This document shows, one piece after another, positions 38,084 to 54,700 of a DNA stretch of 64,000 nucleotides. Both the position numbers and the translations under genes were made by a program. Origin of the DNA: Hydractinia symbiolongicarpus. Lineage: Eukaryota > Cnidaria > Hydrozoa > Anthoathecata > Hydractiniidae. The notes beneath the pieces are model-generated. The model searched no databases. It was not told the origin of the DNA and saw only the letters and a program-made list of their open reading frames with translations. The first letter of the stretch is position 1. Each line of letters starts with the position of its first letter. The stretch is taken from the NCBI RefSeq assembly GCF_029227915.1, contig NC_079882.1, positions 5,580,001-5,644,000 of the forward strand, given 5' to 3'.

Positions 38084-41000
38084 TTAGGTTGTCTTCTTTT
38101 CGTCTGTATTATCTTCAATCCACAGAATGCGATAAAACAATATCCAGGACCAAAGTACACCAATACTACAGTATAATGACGTTATTAATAATGGTAAAAA
38201 TGGTAGCCTTTGTTGAAAATCGAGTAGCCAGTGTCCCAAAGACGTGTATAAATAGAGTGGAAACAAACCAAGTAGGTATAAAGCTTCATACCACTTTACA
38301 AACGGAATACCAAATATCACTGAGACCGACGATCTAAAAAAATAAAATACTGTGCAACTCAGGGTTTACTTTAATTCCAATAGCTCTATTGAGAAGACTT
38401 CTACGTGAATCAGCTTATTTGCTATATATAAAGCGAACGTCAGTATTAAGCCAAATATAGGAAATTAAAAATTAGTAAAATAGAAATTTTTTAGATCAAA
38501 CGTTAAAGAGGACAAAAAGGTGTCCGCTATATAGAGAGTTACACCTGTCATAGTATTTTCTTTCTGCGAGAAGCATTAAAGAAGAATTACAATTTAAAGA
38601 TTCCGCAAAGGGCGGCGGAAATCAATTATAGAAACCAAAAAATTGAAGTCTTACCCATGTATCTGATACAAAGAAACGAGTGAACAGAGCGTGAAGAGAA
38701 GAAAAATAAGAATCTTTATCGGAGTTTCTATAAAATAAATATGTATATATAACTAGAAATAGTATTAAATGGAGAAAAACTAATTAAATATTACTACCCA
38801 GAATAAAGAGAGTCCAAAAATATTTTTGTCTGTCTCATTCTCTTCAATTTTTCTGGAGATTTCAAATACCTTCCACATACCAACCAAATTTCCAGGACAC
38901 TACATATCCTGAAAACTCAGTGTTACTTAATTTTGCAAATTTTATCAAAAAATCGTAAAAACGAAACTAGTATCCAGGAAAAAGTTGTAATAAAAATACT
39001 ATAGAAAAATTACCTAACAAAATAAATTAGTAACTTTTCTAACCTGCTTGTTCATGCAGCAATGGAAAAAGGGCAAAATGACCAATGATTGACAATATTG
39101 TGAATACACGGGCGAATGCTACAGTTTTAACCGACAAAAGTCTGAAAGATGAATGAAGTCAACATAAAACTTTCAATTCTGAGTAAATTTAAAGAAATTT
39201 TTAAAAATTCTATTTGATGGCCAACTTACGTTAATGGTATGATAATCATCAAAATCGCCTTCTCATGAACATGATAACCAAAAACAAATGAAACGAAAGC
39301 ACATAGTGTAAGACTTGGTAAAAATAAATCTCTTTTGCAAGGTTGATACCATAACTTGAGAAGAGCAGGCTGAAATTAAAAACACATCATAGAAATGTCG
39401 CAACAAGCTCTTACTTAGCTCGCGTATCAATGAATGGTACTGATAAATGAGGAATATATAACAATAAAGATGAAATCCATATTGATAATGTAATATAACG
39501 AAAAAACAATAAAAAAATAGTACACAACATAACAACTTTTATTTTAATACTCAACCAAACACACGGGAATATAAAACAAATTGAAAACTTGCTGTAGACA
39601 TGCACAAACAAAACAAAAACGTCATTGCCACCTGTTGTGACGTCTTTAAGACACAGGGTAGCTGATTTTTTTAGGTATTAATGAAAAATGTCGTAGTTTA
39701 GAGTATGCTATGTTTTGAAAGGAGACAAGTATGACGTCAATACCACCTGTACTGACGTCATGGTCTGTAAATTATGTATTCTGGTCTGTAAATTACACAT
39801 CTGGTACTCATTTTAACTTACACGTGTGATTACTTTCAAATGTTTATCAACTGAATAATTTTTGACTAAAGACTTAGCATAGAAGGAGATAACTAAAAAA
39901 ATATTTATAGCTTACAGAGGGAAATGTAGATAAAAAATCCAAATTTTTTTTTTAGAATCAAAAAGTCCAATAAAAGTTAGGAAAAGTCAAAAAATTTCAG
40001 AGTCTAATAATGAGTACAAAAAAAGATATTGAAAAAAGAAAAAGCCGCAGTCACTTTAAGCCACCCCTCCCTCCCCGGTGCTAATAGGGTTAAAGTCAAG
40101 AGAAACGATTTAATGACAATTTTTAAGTCCTCATACCAGCATAGCGGTAACCGTGATAACAGCGGTGAAGAAAGGACTGATATTCGGTAGCACTGCGAAT
40201 TTTTGTTGCGCAACCAAACCACCAGTCAATGAAGCAACCTGCTCATTTTTTAAAGAAAAACCTAGTCGTGAACCTAAAAAGTAGTTAACAACAATCGTGA
40301 AAAAACTGAATTGAAGAAAATAAACAAAAATACTTTCGCTCTTTACTGAGTCAGTTACACTCGAATACACAAATACCTATAAGTTGCGAATTAAAATCTA
40401 ATTAATCGAACTTACAAAAAAAGGTTTTCAGAGCATACTTTAATTGTAATATATATTTTCAAAGTTTTTAAAGTTCAAATTGAGAAAAGTTAAAAAAGTA
40501 CAGAGAGAGTTTAAATTACTTTTTTAAATAGATTTTATGATATCTTGATATTTAAAATAGAGAAGATTTGGGAAAGATAGCAAGTTTCTGATTAACGCAC
40601 TGATAAATGAAATAATCAAATTTTAGGAGATCTGAGAGATTTCTCAAATGCAAATTTCGGGGAGATAATTTTTGAAAAAATCAAGGATTCTGGAGGAGAT
40701 TTGACAACCCTGAAGAAAAGCCATGTGTTTTTATATTTTCCTCTTTCATCACCCATTGCAACTAACCTGTAATAACGGCAAGCTTATCGAAGCTGTTGTA
40801 GACGGCCCAAAAATTGGCAGCCCAATATGCATGGCAAAGACCACGTTTGACAGGAAATAAACGAGATAACAACTGGTTAAATTGTCCCTAAAAAGAAGTT
40901 TTTAAAATTTACAGTTTCTTCATATAAAAAAGAAATAGATACTTCGTATGAAATTAAAAAGTAACAAAAATTGAAAAAAAAGGTTATAAAAAATGATTCT

Positions 41001-44000
41001 GTGAAAACAAACTTTGTAACAAAGAAATTAAAACGAATTCAGTGGTCATAATTAAAACAATACCATATATATGAACGGGCCTAGAGATAACCCGAACACG
41101 CTAAGAACTAGAACACCCAACTTTACTAAGTTTGCAATGGACAAGTCCAAGATATTGACTCCAAGCATCGCTGTAAAACCTAAAAGAATGTGAAATAGAC
41201 CAAAAGCTTTCACAGTATTTTAATGTGCTACTCCGTTAGTCTAAATTTCTCTCGACATATCACACAGTTAACATCCCGAATTACTGGCAAAAGTAAATAA
41301 TTACAAAACTAAAATTTTAAATTTTATTGCAATATTCGAAGTTTCTTCCTTTTTCGACATTTCAATGCTCTGGCTTTCCACAATCGACTTGAATTAATTT
41401 TTATATTTATATAAAACTGTCGAGCACAAACAAAATAATTCTCGAGAAAATATAAGCCTGAGTTGTTTGGAGCACTTATCCTGATATACATTGTAGATAC
41501 AAAACGGTTTGTATATATTTCAAAATTATAAAGAACAGTCTACTTTTTTTCTAATTTTCCAAATCTAGAATTGACCATCACCAGGTCGCAAACAAAAACA
41601 AGTTACCTGTTTGAGTTGTGTTTCTTTTAAAACAGTAATTTCTCAGTAAGTAAACAAAATAGACAGGAGCGATGTATAAAAAGATATGCTTGAAGTTGAG
41701 CAAGATGGAAAACCAAAATGCACTGAGCAAATAATGATCCTAAAAAAATTAATTAAAAAAAGTATAAATTAAAACGAAAAACGAATTACAGGTGCTATCA
41801 GCTGACAATTTGCAAACTATCAGTGTACGTGGTGAAACAAATTTAGTTTAATAAAGGAAGAAGCACTAAAAAGTATTTCTGTGATCTGCTAAGGCTCTGT
41901 AGACGAACCAAGTTAGAAGTTAACCAGCATAAACAATAAATAACTTGCATTTATATAATTTTCTTACTAGCAGTTTTTATACGTGTGTAAACTCACCTTT
42001 TGCATGTCTGTTATGGACAGGATCAAGAAAGTAAACAGGAAGCCATTGTATTGAAAATGGATATCTTTTAGAAATGTCAAGAATAAAATAAAAACGATAT
42101 AGTGCACCAGAAAGTTTGTTACAAAATACCAAATAACTAATGTGACAAACCTTTTTCCAATTCATTGGTGTTACAAAATGGAAAATAAAATAAGATCCAT
42201 GGCATTCATTGTATCAAGGCGTGATTACATTTTCTGAAACTTCTTGTTGAGTTGAAACTACAATTTTATAAGTTTTTTTCTTGGAGTAACATACACATAT
42301 CGAAAAATTGAAAAGATACGATCAACCATGATTAACCCAGCATTAAGTAGAACTGCAATTAGTATAAACAGTTTCCTGTTTTCATCCTTTTCTTTTCCAT
42401 TATATAATTGAACATACCTAAATATATAAACACAACTGAAAAACATCAATCATGAGGTAGATATGTGTATATACAGATTTTACACAGTTTAACTATTGCT
42501 GTATATTTTACATACTAGCTGTAAGTCCCTTTGAAAAATCCACTTGGTCAAGCGAGCAGTTGAAGAGAGTTTATTTAGAAATTTTAATGATATCATCAAT
42601 GACCATATCAACATGTTTATAAATAAGAGGCACTGTCTCAGGAAAATGTTGCAGTTATGACCTTTGTTAATCTTTTAGTCTTTTTTGTCTTTTTCTTTAA
42701 AAAATTTATTCTAACCGATTACTCCATCAAATGAATGAATTATTGGATCATAAATTTTTTTGATTGCCGTTACAAAAGGTTAAATAATGAACAAGATATT
42801 GAAGAAAAAACAAAGGTATGTCTAGTGTCCTCACTCTGATGCTAAAAGCCTTACAAGACTTCTAGGATCATTGCAATGATAGCTGGTTAAATTCACAAAA
42901 GTCACAAAAAATGCTGAAAATATAACACTTTAATGTTCTGCTTATTAATACGAAAAAAAGATTCAATATGCTAAGATACAAGATCCATGGAATTATGACA
43001 ACCATGCAATGAATTATATCTTAGTCAGAGTTGTGCTGAAAAAATTTATTTTTCTTATGGCTTATTATTATATGGTTAGATATCAAAATTTTCAACTAGT
43101 GCTTTTGTTAGTAATTTTTGCTACTTTAGAATTCAAGTTCACATTATTAAGATGTACAATTCCTGAGCTCCATCAGCTATTAAAGAACGAAAAATAAAAT
43201 GCCAAAATGTAAAAAAAACATTCATTTTTTAGTAGCGGTTAAACATTTAACCATAACTTGCTAGGATGCCATGATAATTACTATCTCGCAAATATATAAA
43301 TTCATGGTCATGTTAAAAGCACAATATTTTAAATTATATTCAAATAGGTTAAAAGTGGGTAAAATATAAAAATCTCTTCCCTGAATGCAAATTTTTTAGT
43401 ATAGCCAAAAATGTTGTTGCTACATTTACCTTGTTTTAAATTTTAAAGTCGAAGCAGTAAACGAACATAGGTAATAACATGAGTGCACTACCAAATTATG
43501 AAAAGCTCTATTGTGTGGAGTTTAAAACGCTGGTTAAATCACGTATAGGTTTATGTCCTTTACATAAACGGTTTATGAGATATTAGGGTGTATAAATCTC
43601 CTTGGATGAAGTTTTGAAACAATTCGGTTGGCCCAGCCCCGAGAAATTAGGCAAATTCTGGTCTTTCCTTGCTCCATGTTACCAACACAGGAGATATCAT
43701 CTATTTTCTGTGAGACCTCAAAATTTTAAGAGCAACACAATGGCTTCAATAATCTTATTCAAGATATTGATGTCAACTGGTACCATTAAAGAAGCCAATA
43801 ATAATTTATTGACCACCTTAGATAAAATGAATACATCCAATTTTCCTGTCACAAACAAATAGACACAGGCCAAGCATTATAAAAAATTATGTGTGGCATG
43901 TTAATTTAATAGAAACTATGCCTAATGATTGATCAGAATTACCAACTATAACATACGGTTTTGTAAATATGCATTTTTAAAAAAACTGTAATTTTAACCT

Positions 44001-44681
44001 TATTATCTAGATATATAATGCAAATAGATCTTCTTACCGTTTTAACGAAAGTAACAGAAATAAATCTCCAGCTATAACAGAAAGTCTTTGGAATAAAACT
44101 GTATTGTTGCTGGCATAATTCAGATTCTTGATAAGCAACATCTGCTTATCAAAGTAATAAGCTACATAAGATAGCACATATTCAAACCAAGCAAAGAATG
44201 GGGGATAATCAAGTGTCCATTCTGATGTTTCCTATAAAATATGGGCTAAATATTATAGAAATAAATATTCTTTTTAATAAATAACAACTTAAATTTAAAA
44301 AACTAGATGATATTGTATGATGCTTTAGTTTACATTAAGAGGAACAGTGCTTTTGAAACTTTGAGTACTGTACCATCAGCAGTTATTTTTTACTGTCAAA
44401 AACAAAAACCAACCTCAAAATACCATCGTGATATTGGCAGGTTTGATGTAATTGCCAACCAATTACGATGAACTTCAAAATCGGTTGAATGGCTGTAAAA
44501 ATAATAAAAATAAGGTAAGAGGGAGGTACCATTATGAATATATGTGTATGAAAACTTGATTTAAACTATATACACACAAATAAGCCTACTTCAATAACCA
44601 TCTCCATTCTGCAAAATACAGAGCCAGAATAACAGTTAGTTTAGAAACAAGTTTAATTTTTAAGCGAAGTGATGCACACAT
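38084..44681 (-). CDS. ALG8: ALG8, dolichyl-P-Glc:Glc1Man9GlcNAc2-PP-dolichol alpha-1,3-glucosyltransferase
   Basis: Exons in transcript order: 44681-44590, 44492-44414, 44231-44038, 42417-42320, 42064-41997, 41739-41607, 41179-41064, 40887-40767, 40273-40137, 39369-39230, 39141-39044, 38727-38655, 38333-38084. They join in frame to 532 aa; animal ALG8 is about 526. This multi-pass ER membrane enzyme of the ALG6/ALG8 (GT57) family adds the second glucose to the lipid-linked N-glycan precursor. Family blocks are plain: [15 protein letters not shown] with the conserved acidic residue in the first lumenal loop, [27 protein letters not shown] across the exon 4/5 junction, [32 protein letters not shown] and HVHEKAIL near the C-terminus. 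The N-terminal exon is short and fits by phase; it is the least conserved and least sure part. No truncation or missing motif. Confidence 0.95.
42418..44037 (-). other. Intron 3 of ALG8
   Basis: A 1.6-kb AT-rich intron between the WTLDYPPFF exon and the next transmembrane exon. A plus-strand open frame at 43602-43862 has no recognised similarity and begins with a non-ATG codon, so I treat it as chance or an old insertion. No transposon ends were seen. Confidence 0.45.
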
Positions 44682-44941
44682 AGTTTGTTTACCTTTATTA
44701 TGTCCTAAATGAATTTATCAAGTGTGCTATAGTTATAAATGTTTGGTAAAAAAAAAAAGAAAAAAAAATGGTTTACGTTTTTTTTGGTTCAGCGTTGAAG
44801 TATAGTATGTCAACACCTGTATTAAGAAGAAGAAGAAGAAAAGGAAAAAGATATATTTTAGAAAACTGATTCTTTTAAAAGATAAAAATATTGTAGATAA
44901 ATAAACTAGTCATGATTTATATATTTAACACTATTTAACAC

Positions 44942-45478
44942 TCTTTGTACCGCAAACCCACTTTTAGTGGTGTTTTCACTAACTTTGTTAGCTTCATCCC
45001 TACTACTTGCAAGCCATACGCTTGGTTTTTACCTTATTGTTTAGATGTGTTTCCTGGGTATCGGGCTTTTCCAAATTTCATGCCGAGGTTAATACTTTAA
45101 AATCATTATTGTTAAGGAATGGATATCTGAGTAATTTCGTTGATTCTTTTATTCACAGCTTTTTAAATAGGATTCAAATTAACAATTATATTAAATATTT
45201 TAGTTGTTCTACCGTATTTAGGTTCTATTTCACTACAGGTCTGTGCTTGCTTAATCAAACTCTTTTTCAAGCATTTCTGTCATCTTTGTGTAGTTTTTAA
45301 GTCTCCTCTTAAGTTGGGAACATATTTGAGGTTCAAGGATCAAATACCTAAAACTCTCGCTTCTAGCGTTGTTTATAAATTTTCGTATAGTAGCTGCAAT
45401 GCTACTTATGTTGATAAAACCAGACACTGCCGTAGTAGGAGACCATATGATGCAGTGTGATCGCCTTGCTAATTTTAA
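44942..45478 (+). pseudogene. Penelope-like retroelement fragment, frameshifted
   Basis: Three frames in succession match the C-terminal part of a Penelope-like element. YRKPTFSGVFTNFVSFIP starts at 44948. A second frame covers 45007-45300 (AEVNTLKSLLLRNGYLSNFV). The third, from about 45299, gives RFKDQIPKTLASSVVYKF and then CNATYVDKTRH, the start of a GIY-YIG-type endonuclease with Gly changed to Asp. The frameshifts near 44995 and 45298 and a stop at about 45478 show it is dead. Only the end of the reverse transcriptase, the linker and the first part of the nuclease remain. It lies about 260 bp upstream of the ALG8 start. Confidence 0.78.
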
Positions 45479-48400
45479 TGACATTTAAAATAAAGGAGAA
45501 ATCACTTCTTAACAAGAACGTAATGAGCTCTCCATTATATTTATTTAATTAAATTTCTTTTGCACACAGTCATATTTATTATACAGTTTTTTGTTTTTTT
45601 TCTTAATGATCCGTGAAGTTGTATATAAATATATAGAGAGATAACATAATTGTAATTGTTAAAATGATCATGGCTGTAGTATACAACTGAAAGCTAGTTT
45701 AAAGAAAAAAAAATATGTCAAAAAAACACATTCTGTTACTGGTAACAAAGCATGGATTAAAAGCTTCCTGACAGATTGTACTCAACAAGTTATAGTATAT
45801 ATAAATAGACTAAAGTTGGAAGAAAAGGCAGTCACTTTTAAAATGCCACAGGGCAACTATAGGATACTGTTCTGTAATATAATCACCTAAAAGAATTGGC
45901 CATATACAATGTATTGAACAGCTACAATGGTGATTCCAAAGAAAAATAAAAAATATTAATTTTGAAAAAAAATTCATATATTCTCACTTCAAAGAGGGTC
46001 ATAAAAAAAGGTCCAGCATGCACAACAAATGTAATTCTACAGCCACAGGATAACAGTAACACTTTTTCCTAACCTAAAAGTATATTCTAAGAAACACAGC
46101 AGAAACCTTTCCTATACTATTTTATCATTAAAGGATATAGCATATTTATTATAAAACAGACGTTAAGCTGAGAATGATGATGATGATGATTATTTTGAAG
46201 ATATTTTGTTTGTGTTTGAATTCATCTGAGTTGCTGGTAAGTGATTTAGTACTCATTCCTTTTCTCTTAATGGCCTCTAAAATCTTCAATGTTTACAAAC
46301 ATCTCCCTTTTTTCTCTGATTAATCCTTAATTACTGATCTTATTTTATTCGTCTTAAGGACAAAAAATAAATAAATAGTGAACTTGTGTGTAAAATGATT
46401 TCTTTTTCTTTCTTTAGGAGCTAGTTGCATCTTTATTTGTATGCAAACATCATGAGATAGCAGACGTTTGCGTATTATGCTCACTATATCGATACATCAT
46501 ATATGAAAAATTACACGAAATCTTTATACTATATAAATGACAAATATGTACAATTACGCCAACAATATTTTGCAAACAATTTCTCAAAAGTATAATATAA
46601 CATGATAAGCTGACCGATTTTGCCCATTTTTTCTTATATATAATGATACATTTTAAATACGAAGAAATTCGTCAATCTGACATAAAAAATCAGCGGAACA
46701 TACTAATACATATATGTACACAAAACATGTTAACGTTTTTTTTATGTCCGAGCAAGCTTGGAGATCAGTTTCATATTGCTATGAAAAGATGCTTTACTGC
46801 AAGTGAAAAAGAATAGAGGAAAACAGTTCTCAAGGGAAAAAAGTCGTAAACCATGTCATTTAAGTTTAATACTTCACAAATGAAAGTAAAACAACAAAAT
46901 CATGGTTTAAAGGAAGAGTTTAGATGCACAACAATAAATCACAAGGATAATTGATTTGATTTGATGGTTACGGACCAGAAAACAACACTTTGAGAAAATG
47001 CATTTCAGTCGACAATTTCCGATTCTTGACGAAAAAGTAGGGATGATTGATTACATTAGAACCTTTGTTAATATTTTGTTTACCCTGGCGGCTATTTGCA
47101 TTATTAAGAAACGATTAAGTTTACTGCTGCTATAAATATTGTTTCTTTTTTATTCGTCCAGATAGCATGTACACAATGCTATCAAGTTATATCTCAAAGT
47201 GCATTCACCACAAATTCAATGGGATCGGAACAAATCCCAAGGATAAAGCAAGATTTATTATAATATGTACAGCCACGAAAAACATTTGGCGTATTTCTCT
47301 GTATAATTAAAGGTTGTTCTTATAGCAAATTTCTCTGTATTTAACACAACAATATAGCGAGCAGAATAAGTGAATATGTGAAATCTGATTCTATATATAG
47401 AGGCCTGTATAGAAAGTGTGAAAGCATAAATGACTGACGTAAGTAGCCAGTTCACGAACGTTTTGTTAAGTTCAAAACATATGTGAGTTACAAATCCGCA
47501 GCAGTGTTTAAAAAAGTGCAGAAATTGTGACAACAATTACTTGCTGAATCTTAACTTTCTAAATTACAAGGGCTGGACCAAGTCTGGCATCTTTTTCTTT
47601 GTATTCGGATAGCTTGTGCTTGCCCTTAGTTTAAGTTGTTCTTGCCTGTTTCTGGTCAGTTTTAGGTAGTCACAACTTGTCCTCCATGGTTGTTTTACAT
47701 TGTTCTAGGGTGTAACCGTTTTTAGGTGTGTACTTCCTTGAAAATTACGTGTTAAGCTTCACCTTTGGTTGCCATCTAGCATTAAATCGTGTTAATTCTT
47801 TTGCCCTAATTTCTGTTCTAAGGGTTAATTGTGTTGAGTATTTAGCGTGAGGACGTTTCCATTATGGGCAAAATTAATTCTGACTTAATTCATTTCATTG
47901 ATTTGATGAAATGAAGCTTTGAAGTTTTAAAACCAAGCTTTAATTTTTTTCGCATGCAAAATAAAAGTTTCCTGCAGGTAAGAAATTTAGCGAAAAAGTA
48001 ATTCATGCAATACTACTTACTATGAGTTAAGTAGCAAAATTTTTAGTGAAGACGTGACTATTGCAACAGCTAAAATGTTCTTTTTATCTTTCCATGTGCA
48101 TCGCCGTTCTGCCATTTTGTTTGTTTTGGTTAGTTCACTGGATGAGTTCTAACTTTTTTAACATACGTGTTGTTGTGACGATTTATGGACTACCCCCTGA
48201 TAAATCTTACTTTTAAATACACGTAAAACAAAGTTGTAATTTATTATTTTATCATCTTCGCAAGAAACATAAATTTTAAGTAAACGATTTAAAGTAAAAA
48301 CAACTAAATTTTGTTATTTTTTGTATTTTTGAATAACCTGAACAGAGAAAATTTAGTCCCCCGGATCACCTACAATATGTGACGTTTGCCGTAATAAAAT

Positions 48401-48574
48401 CCCCACAATGCCACGCAGAACTCCAACATTCGGCAGAATACGTTCTTTTCAAATGTTTTGATTTGAGACGTGGTAGAGAAAGAAAATTTAGTTTCAAGAG
48501 AAGTCGCTGAGGGTATTTTTGTATACCCTTTTGACGAAGAACACAGCAAAGTTTAAGGACAAGATTTTAAGAAA
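45479..48574. other. Intergenic region upstream of SEC61A
   Basis: AT-rich with a short GAT microsatellite near 46170. Open frames are short and unrecognised. The SEC61A promoter and 5'UTR should be in the last few hundred bases. I see no RNA gene or complete transposon. Confidence 0.45.
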
Positions 48575-51759
<3,185 letters not shown>

Positions 51760-54700
51760 GTTGACAGTGACTAGAACATTTGAAAATGCATGTAAATTGT
51801 AGGGTTTTGAGAATTTGATATTGGTGTGAATGTGTGACCGCGTGAAATGAAAGTTGTATTACATCCCGTCTAAAGTGAGAATTCGCCCAGGAACGATTTG
51901 AATCAGATCCTACCTGGGCATGTTTTATACTTTTTGTCAAGTTACATTTAGCCAGCATAAAGGCCAAGTCCATGAGGGTCTTAAGATAGAATTCTTTTTT
52001 TAGATCTTGTCATGCTGTTTTATTGATTTTGAATATTTTATTACCATTTACGAAAATTTTTTCATATTTTTACATTTCATATTGATGGGTGTATTTACTG
52101 TGAGTAGAAAGTTCTTTATAATATCGCAAGTCTCAGCAAGAAGAAATATAAGTTATTGTGACTGGAAAAAGATTATTAATGAATTTATATGTGCTTTTTG
52201 TGTACATATACAAGAGCTACAGTAGCATATCCATGTTTTTATATATTGCCTTATGCGAAGAAGCAAAGTGAACAAACTAACCAGTCCGTCAAAATATTTC
52301 TGCTGAGTCCAGATAAATATTGCCGTTATCTGACTACTTTTTGTCCAATTAAATCGAACGCTCGGTAAATTTTCATAATAGCCTTATACATTTTCGGCCA
52401 AGTGAATGTTATGCATGGTCAATACTTTACATTTGTGGATCGGATTCATTAATTTTTTTTATATTGGACGGCAAAAAAAAGACAAGGCCTGGGGTGCAGA
52501 TTGGGTTAAAGTGCTCCATTGTTTTTGGCTGATGTCATCAGTGGCGCAGTGTTAAACGAGAAGTGAGCAGTGCAGTGAAACATCCTTAATGCGTTCACTT
52601 TTCCCAAGAAGGGGTGAAATAATGTTGTGGACAAAGGTCCCAATTTACATTACCTCCTAGAACTGACCTCTCTAAAGCGCAAACGCCCAACGATGGGGCA
52701 TATGAAGCAATTCTTGTAAAAATTTTGTCTATTTTTCCTAGGACAAAATGTTTTCATTTAGGGACTCTATGATTTTTATTTTTTAAGCATTTTTTAGAAT
52801 TCACTCTATCAGCATTTTTTCTGCGGTAATAACATTTGGTGGGTGTGTATCATACACCGATCTGTTCCAAATTTATTGTTTCATGTCCTGCCAATTTAGA
52901 AGTACTTTTTCCAGTTAGTGTACACCCACATATTCTGCACAGTCTCTCGAAGGGCTCGATACATTAAGTGCTACCTAAACACGATTTTACAAGTAACCTC
53001 AATTCAGCTAGCTACTACCTCGCCTTTGAAAGTTGGGCTGAAAAATAAATGTACAGGTAGTCAGGTCTGTATTTAAGCAAATTCAAACTTTCTTATCGAT
53101 CGAAGAAGAGAAACAGGCCTTTTAAGTTATGTGGAAAAAAATATTCATGATGATTTGTTGAAATTTTTTACAAACTTGTCCAAAACCTCTTTGAAACACC
53201 CAATTTCCGATTTACCAACATCGAGAACAGCCATCAAGTGCAAAGTGTCGTACGTAAAGTTTCAGAAAATCCTCTTAAAAAACCGCTTGCCTTTGCAGAT
53301 CTTTTTAAGTGGTACTATTACATTTCTAAGGAAACTAGAACATTCTAACTCACTATCCCAAAGAACAGAAACAGAATAAAATATAAAAACAAAAGAATAA
53401 TAAGCAGATAGCCAATCAAATTCGTGTATCTTTCGGGTTCCGTTGAGTTACGCTTTGGCGTTGAGTGGAAATTCGGCTTAGTAGTATACTCTTGTCGACA
53501 CATAAATTCAAGTGGAAAATTAACTTTAAAATGCCAAAAATGAACTTTCCATCTTCGTTTTATGTAACTGTAAATCAACTTAAATCGTTCATTTTCAAGC
53601 ATTTGGATTTCTTGTTACTTTTTTTTTTTTTGATAATGCCAATTACAAGTGTTGATATATATAAGATTTTAAATAATCAACAATATAATAATGATATGCG
53701 AGTCTTAAAAAAGTACTTATTGGGCAAAAAGGGGAAGAAAGAGGTGTCCCAGGCCTTGCTCTAGTGAATCTTTCTATATTCTCTGCACGGAATAACCAGG
53801 ATTTTTTTAACCGAGTAGTGGTTTGAGACTTTCAATGTAAATATAGGATAGTCTGCACCCATCTAAAGTCGAGTATTATGCAAAACTTGGAAGAATATTT
53901 TTGATCTGGTCCGATAAACTTTGGTGTCCCTAAATCGTCGTTATGCTTGTGATACGAAAGAATGAAACAGAATTTCAAAAAGTGTAGCTTCATTTTGACT
54001 TCATTTGGGCTGTGTGTTCAGTCTATCTGAATTTAAAAGATGTTTCGAGTGAGCTTAACCGAGAGTTTCTTAGTTAGGTGAGGGCTTATACGTGCACAGA
54101 AGTGTGTTTTACAACCCACAGTTTTTTTGTATCAACAACGCTGAGCTAGATTCATTCTAAGAACGCGATTTATTCCCAACAGTCATTCCTCATGTTAACA
54201 AGCTAATCATTTTAATTTGCACAGTCTAAATACACTCACGCGATGTTTAAAACTCATCATGACTGCCATAATGATTCTCTCCGAACTTACAATTTACAAA
54301 TACGTTTGTAATCTGGCCAAATAATAATCTGTAGTTCGACTTATGACTTTGAAAGTTTGTGTAGGGACTACGTTGAGGGGAAAAACAATAAAAAATAAAA
54401 ACAGATCTCCGCAAAATTAGTGTTGTTAGATATCAAACTATATAGCCGTATCTTTTATAACTTTTATATAGTAGGAATGGCGGAACGACATTAATATTTA
54501 ACAAAATGAGCGGAAAAGTTTTTTTTAATCGTACGTCAAGCGACAGCCGTGAGTGATTTTTTCCGTTATCCCTATTAGCATATTTTAACCCCAAATTTAA
54601 AGATATAACCATTTAAACAAAACAACATATGTTAAACTATTAATCTATGTTAACATATGAAAATATTCAAATTGAAAAAGGGGAGTTTATTAGAATCAAC

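Noticed and set aside
37931-38176. Plus-strand frame over the ALG8 3' end
   Set aside because: It overlaps the last ALG8 coding exon on the other strand and has no similarity or conserved motif.
40056-40093. Very short TTAA-bounded segment ending GCTAATAGGG
   Set aside because: Only one piggyBac-like end is present in 38 bp, with no inverted partner. It may be a solo end, but it is too short to call.
43602-43862. 86-codon plus-strand frame in ALG8 intron 3
   Set aside because: Non-ATG start, no recognised domain and no splice context. It lies antisense inside a well-supported gene.
45007-45300. 97-codon frame as an independent gene
   Set aside because: It is the middle piece of the frameshifted Penelope-like fragment, with matching pieces in other frames on both sides.
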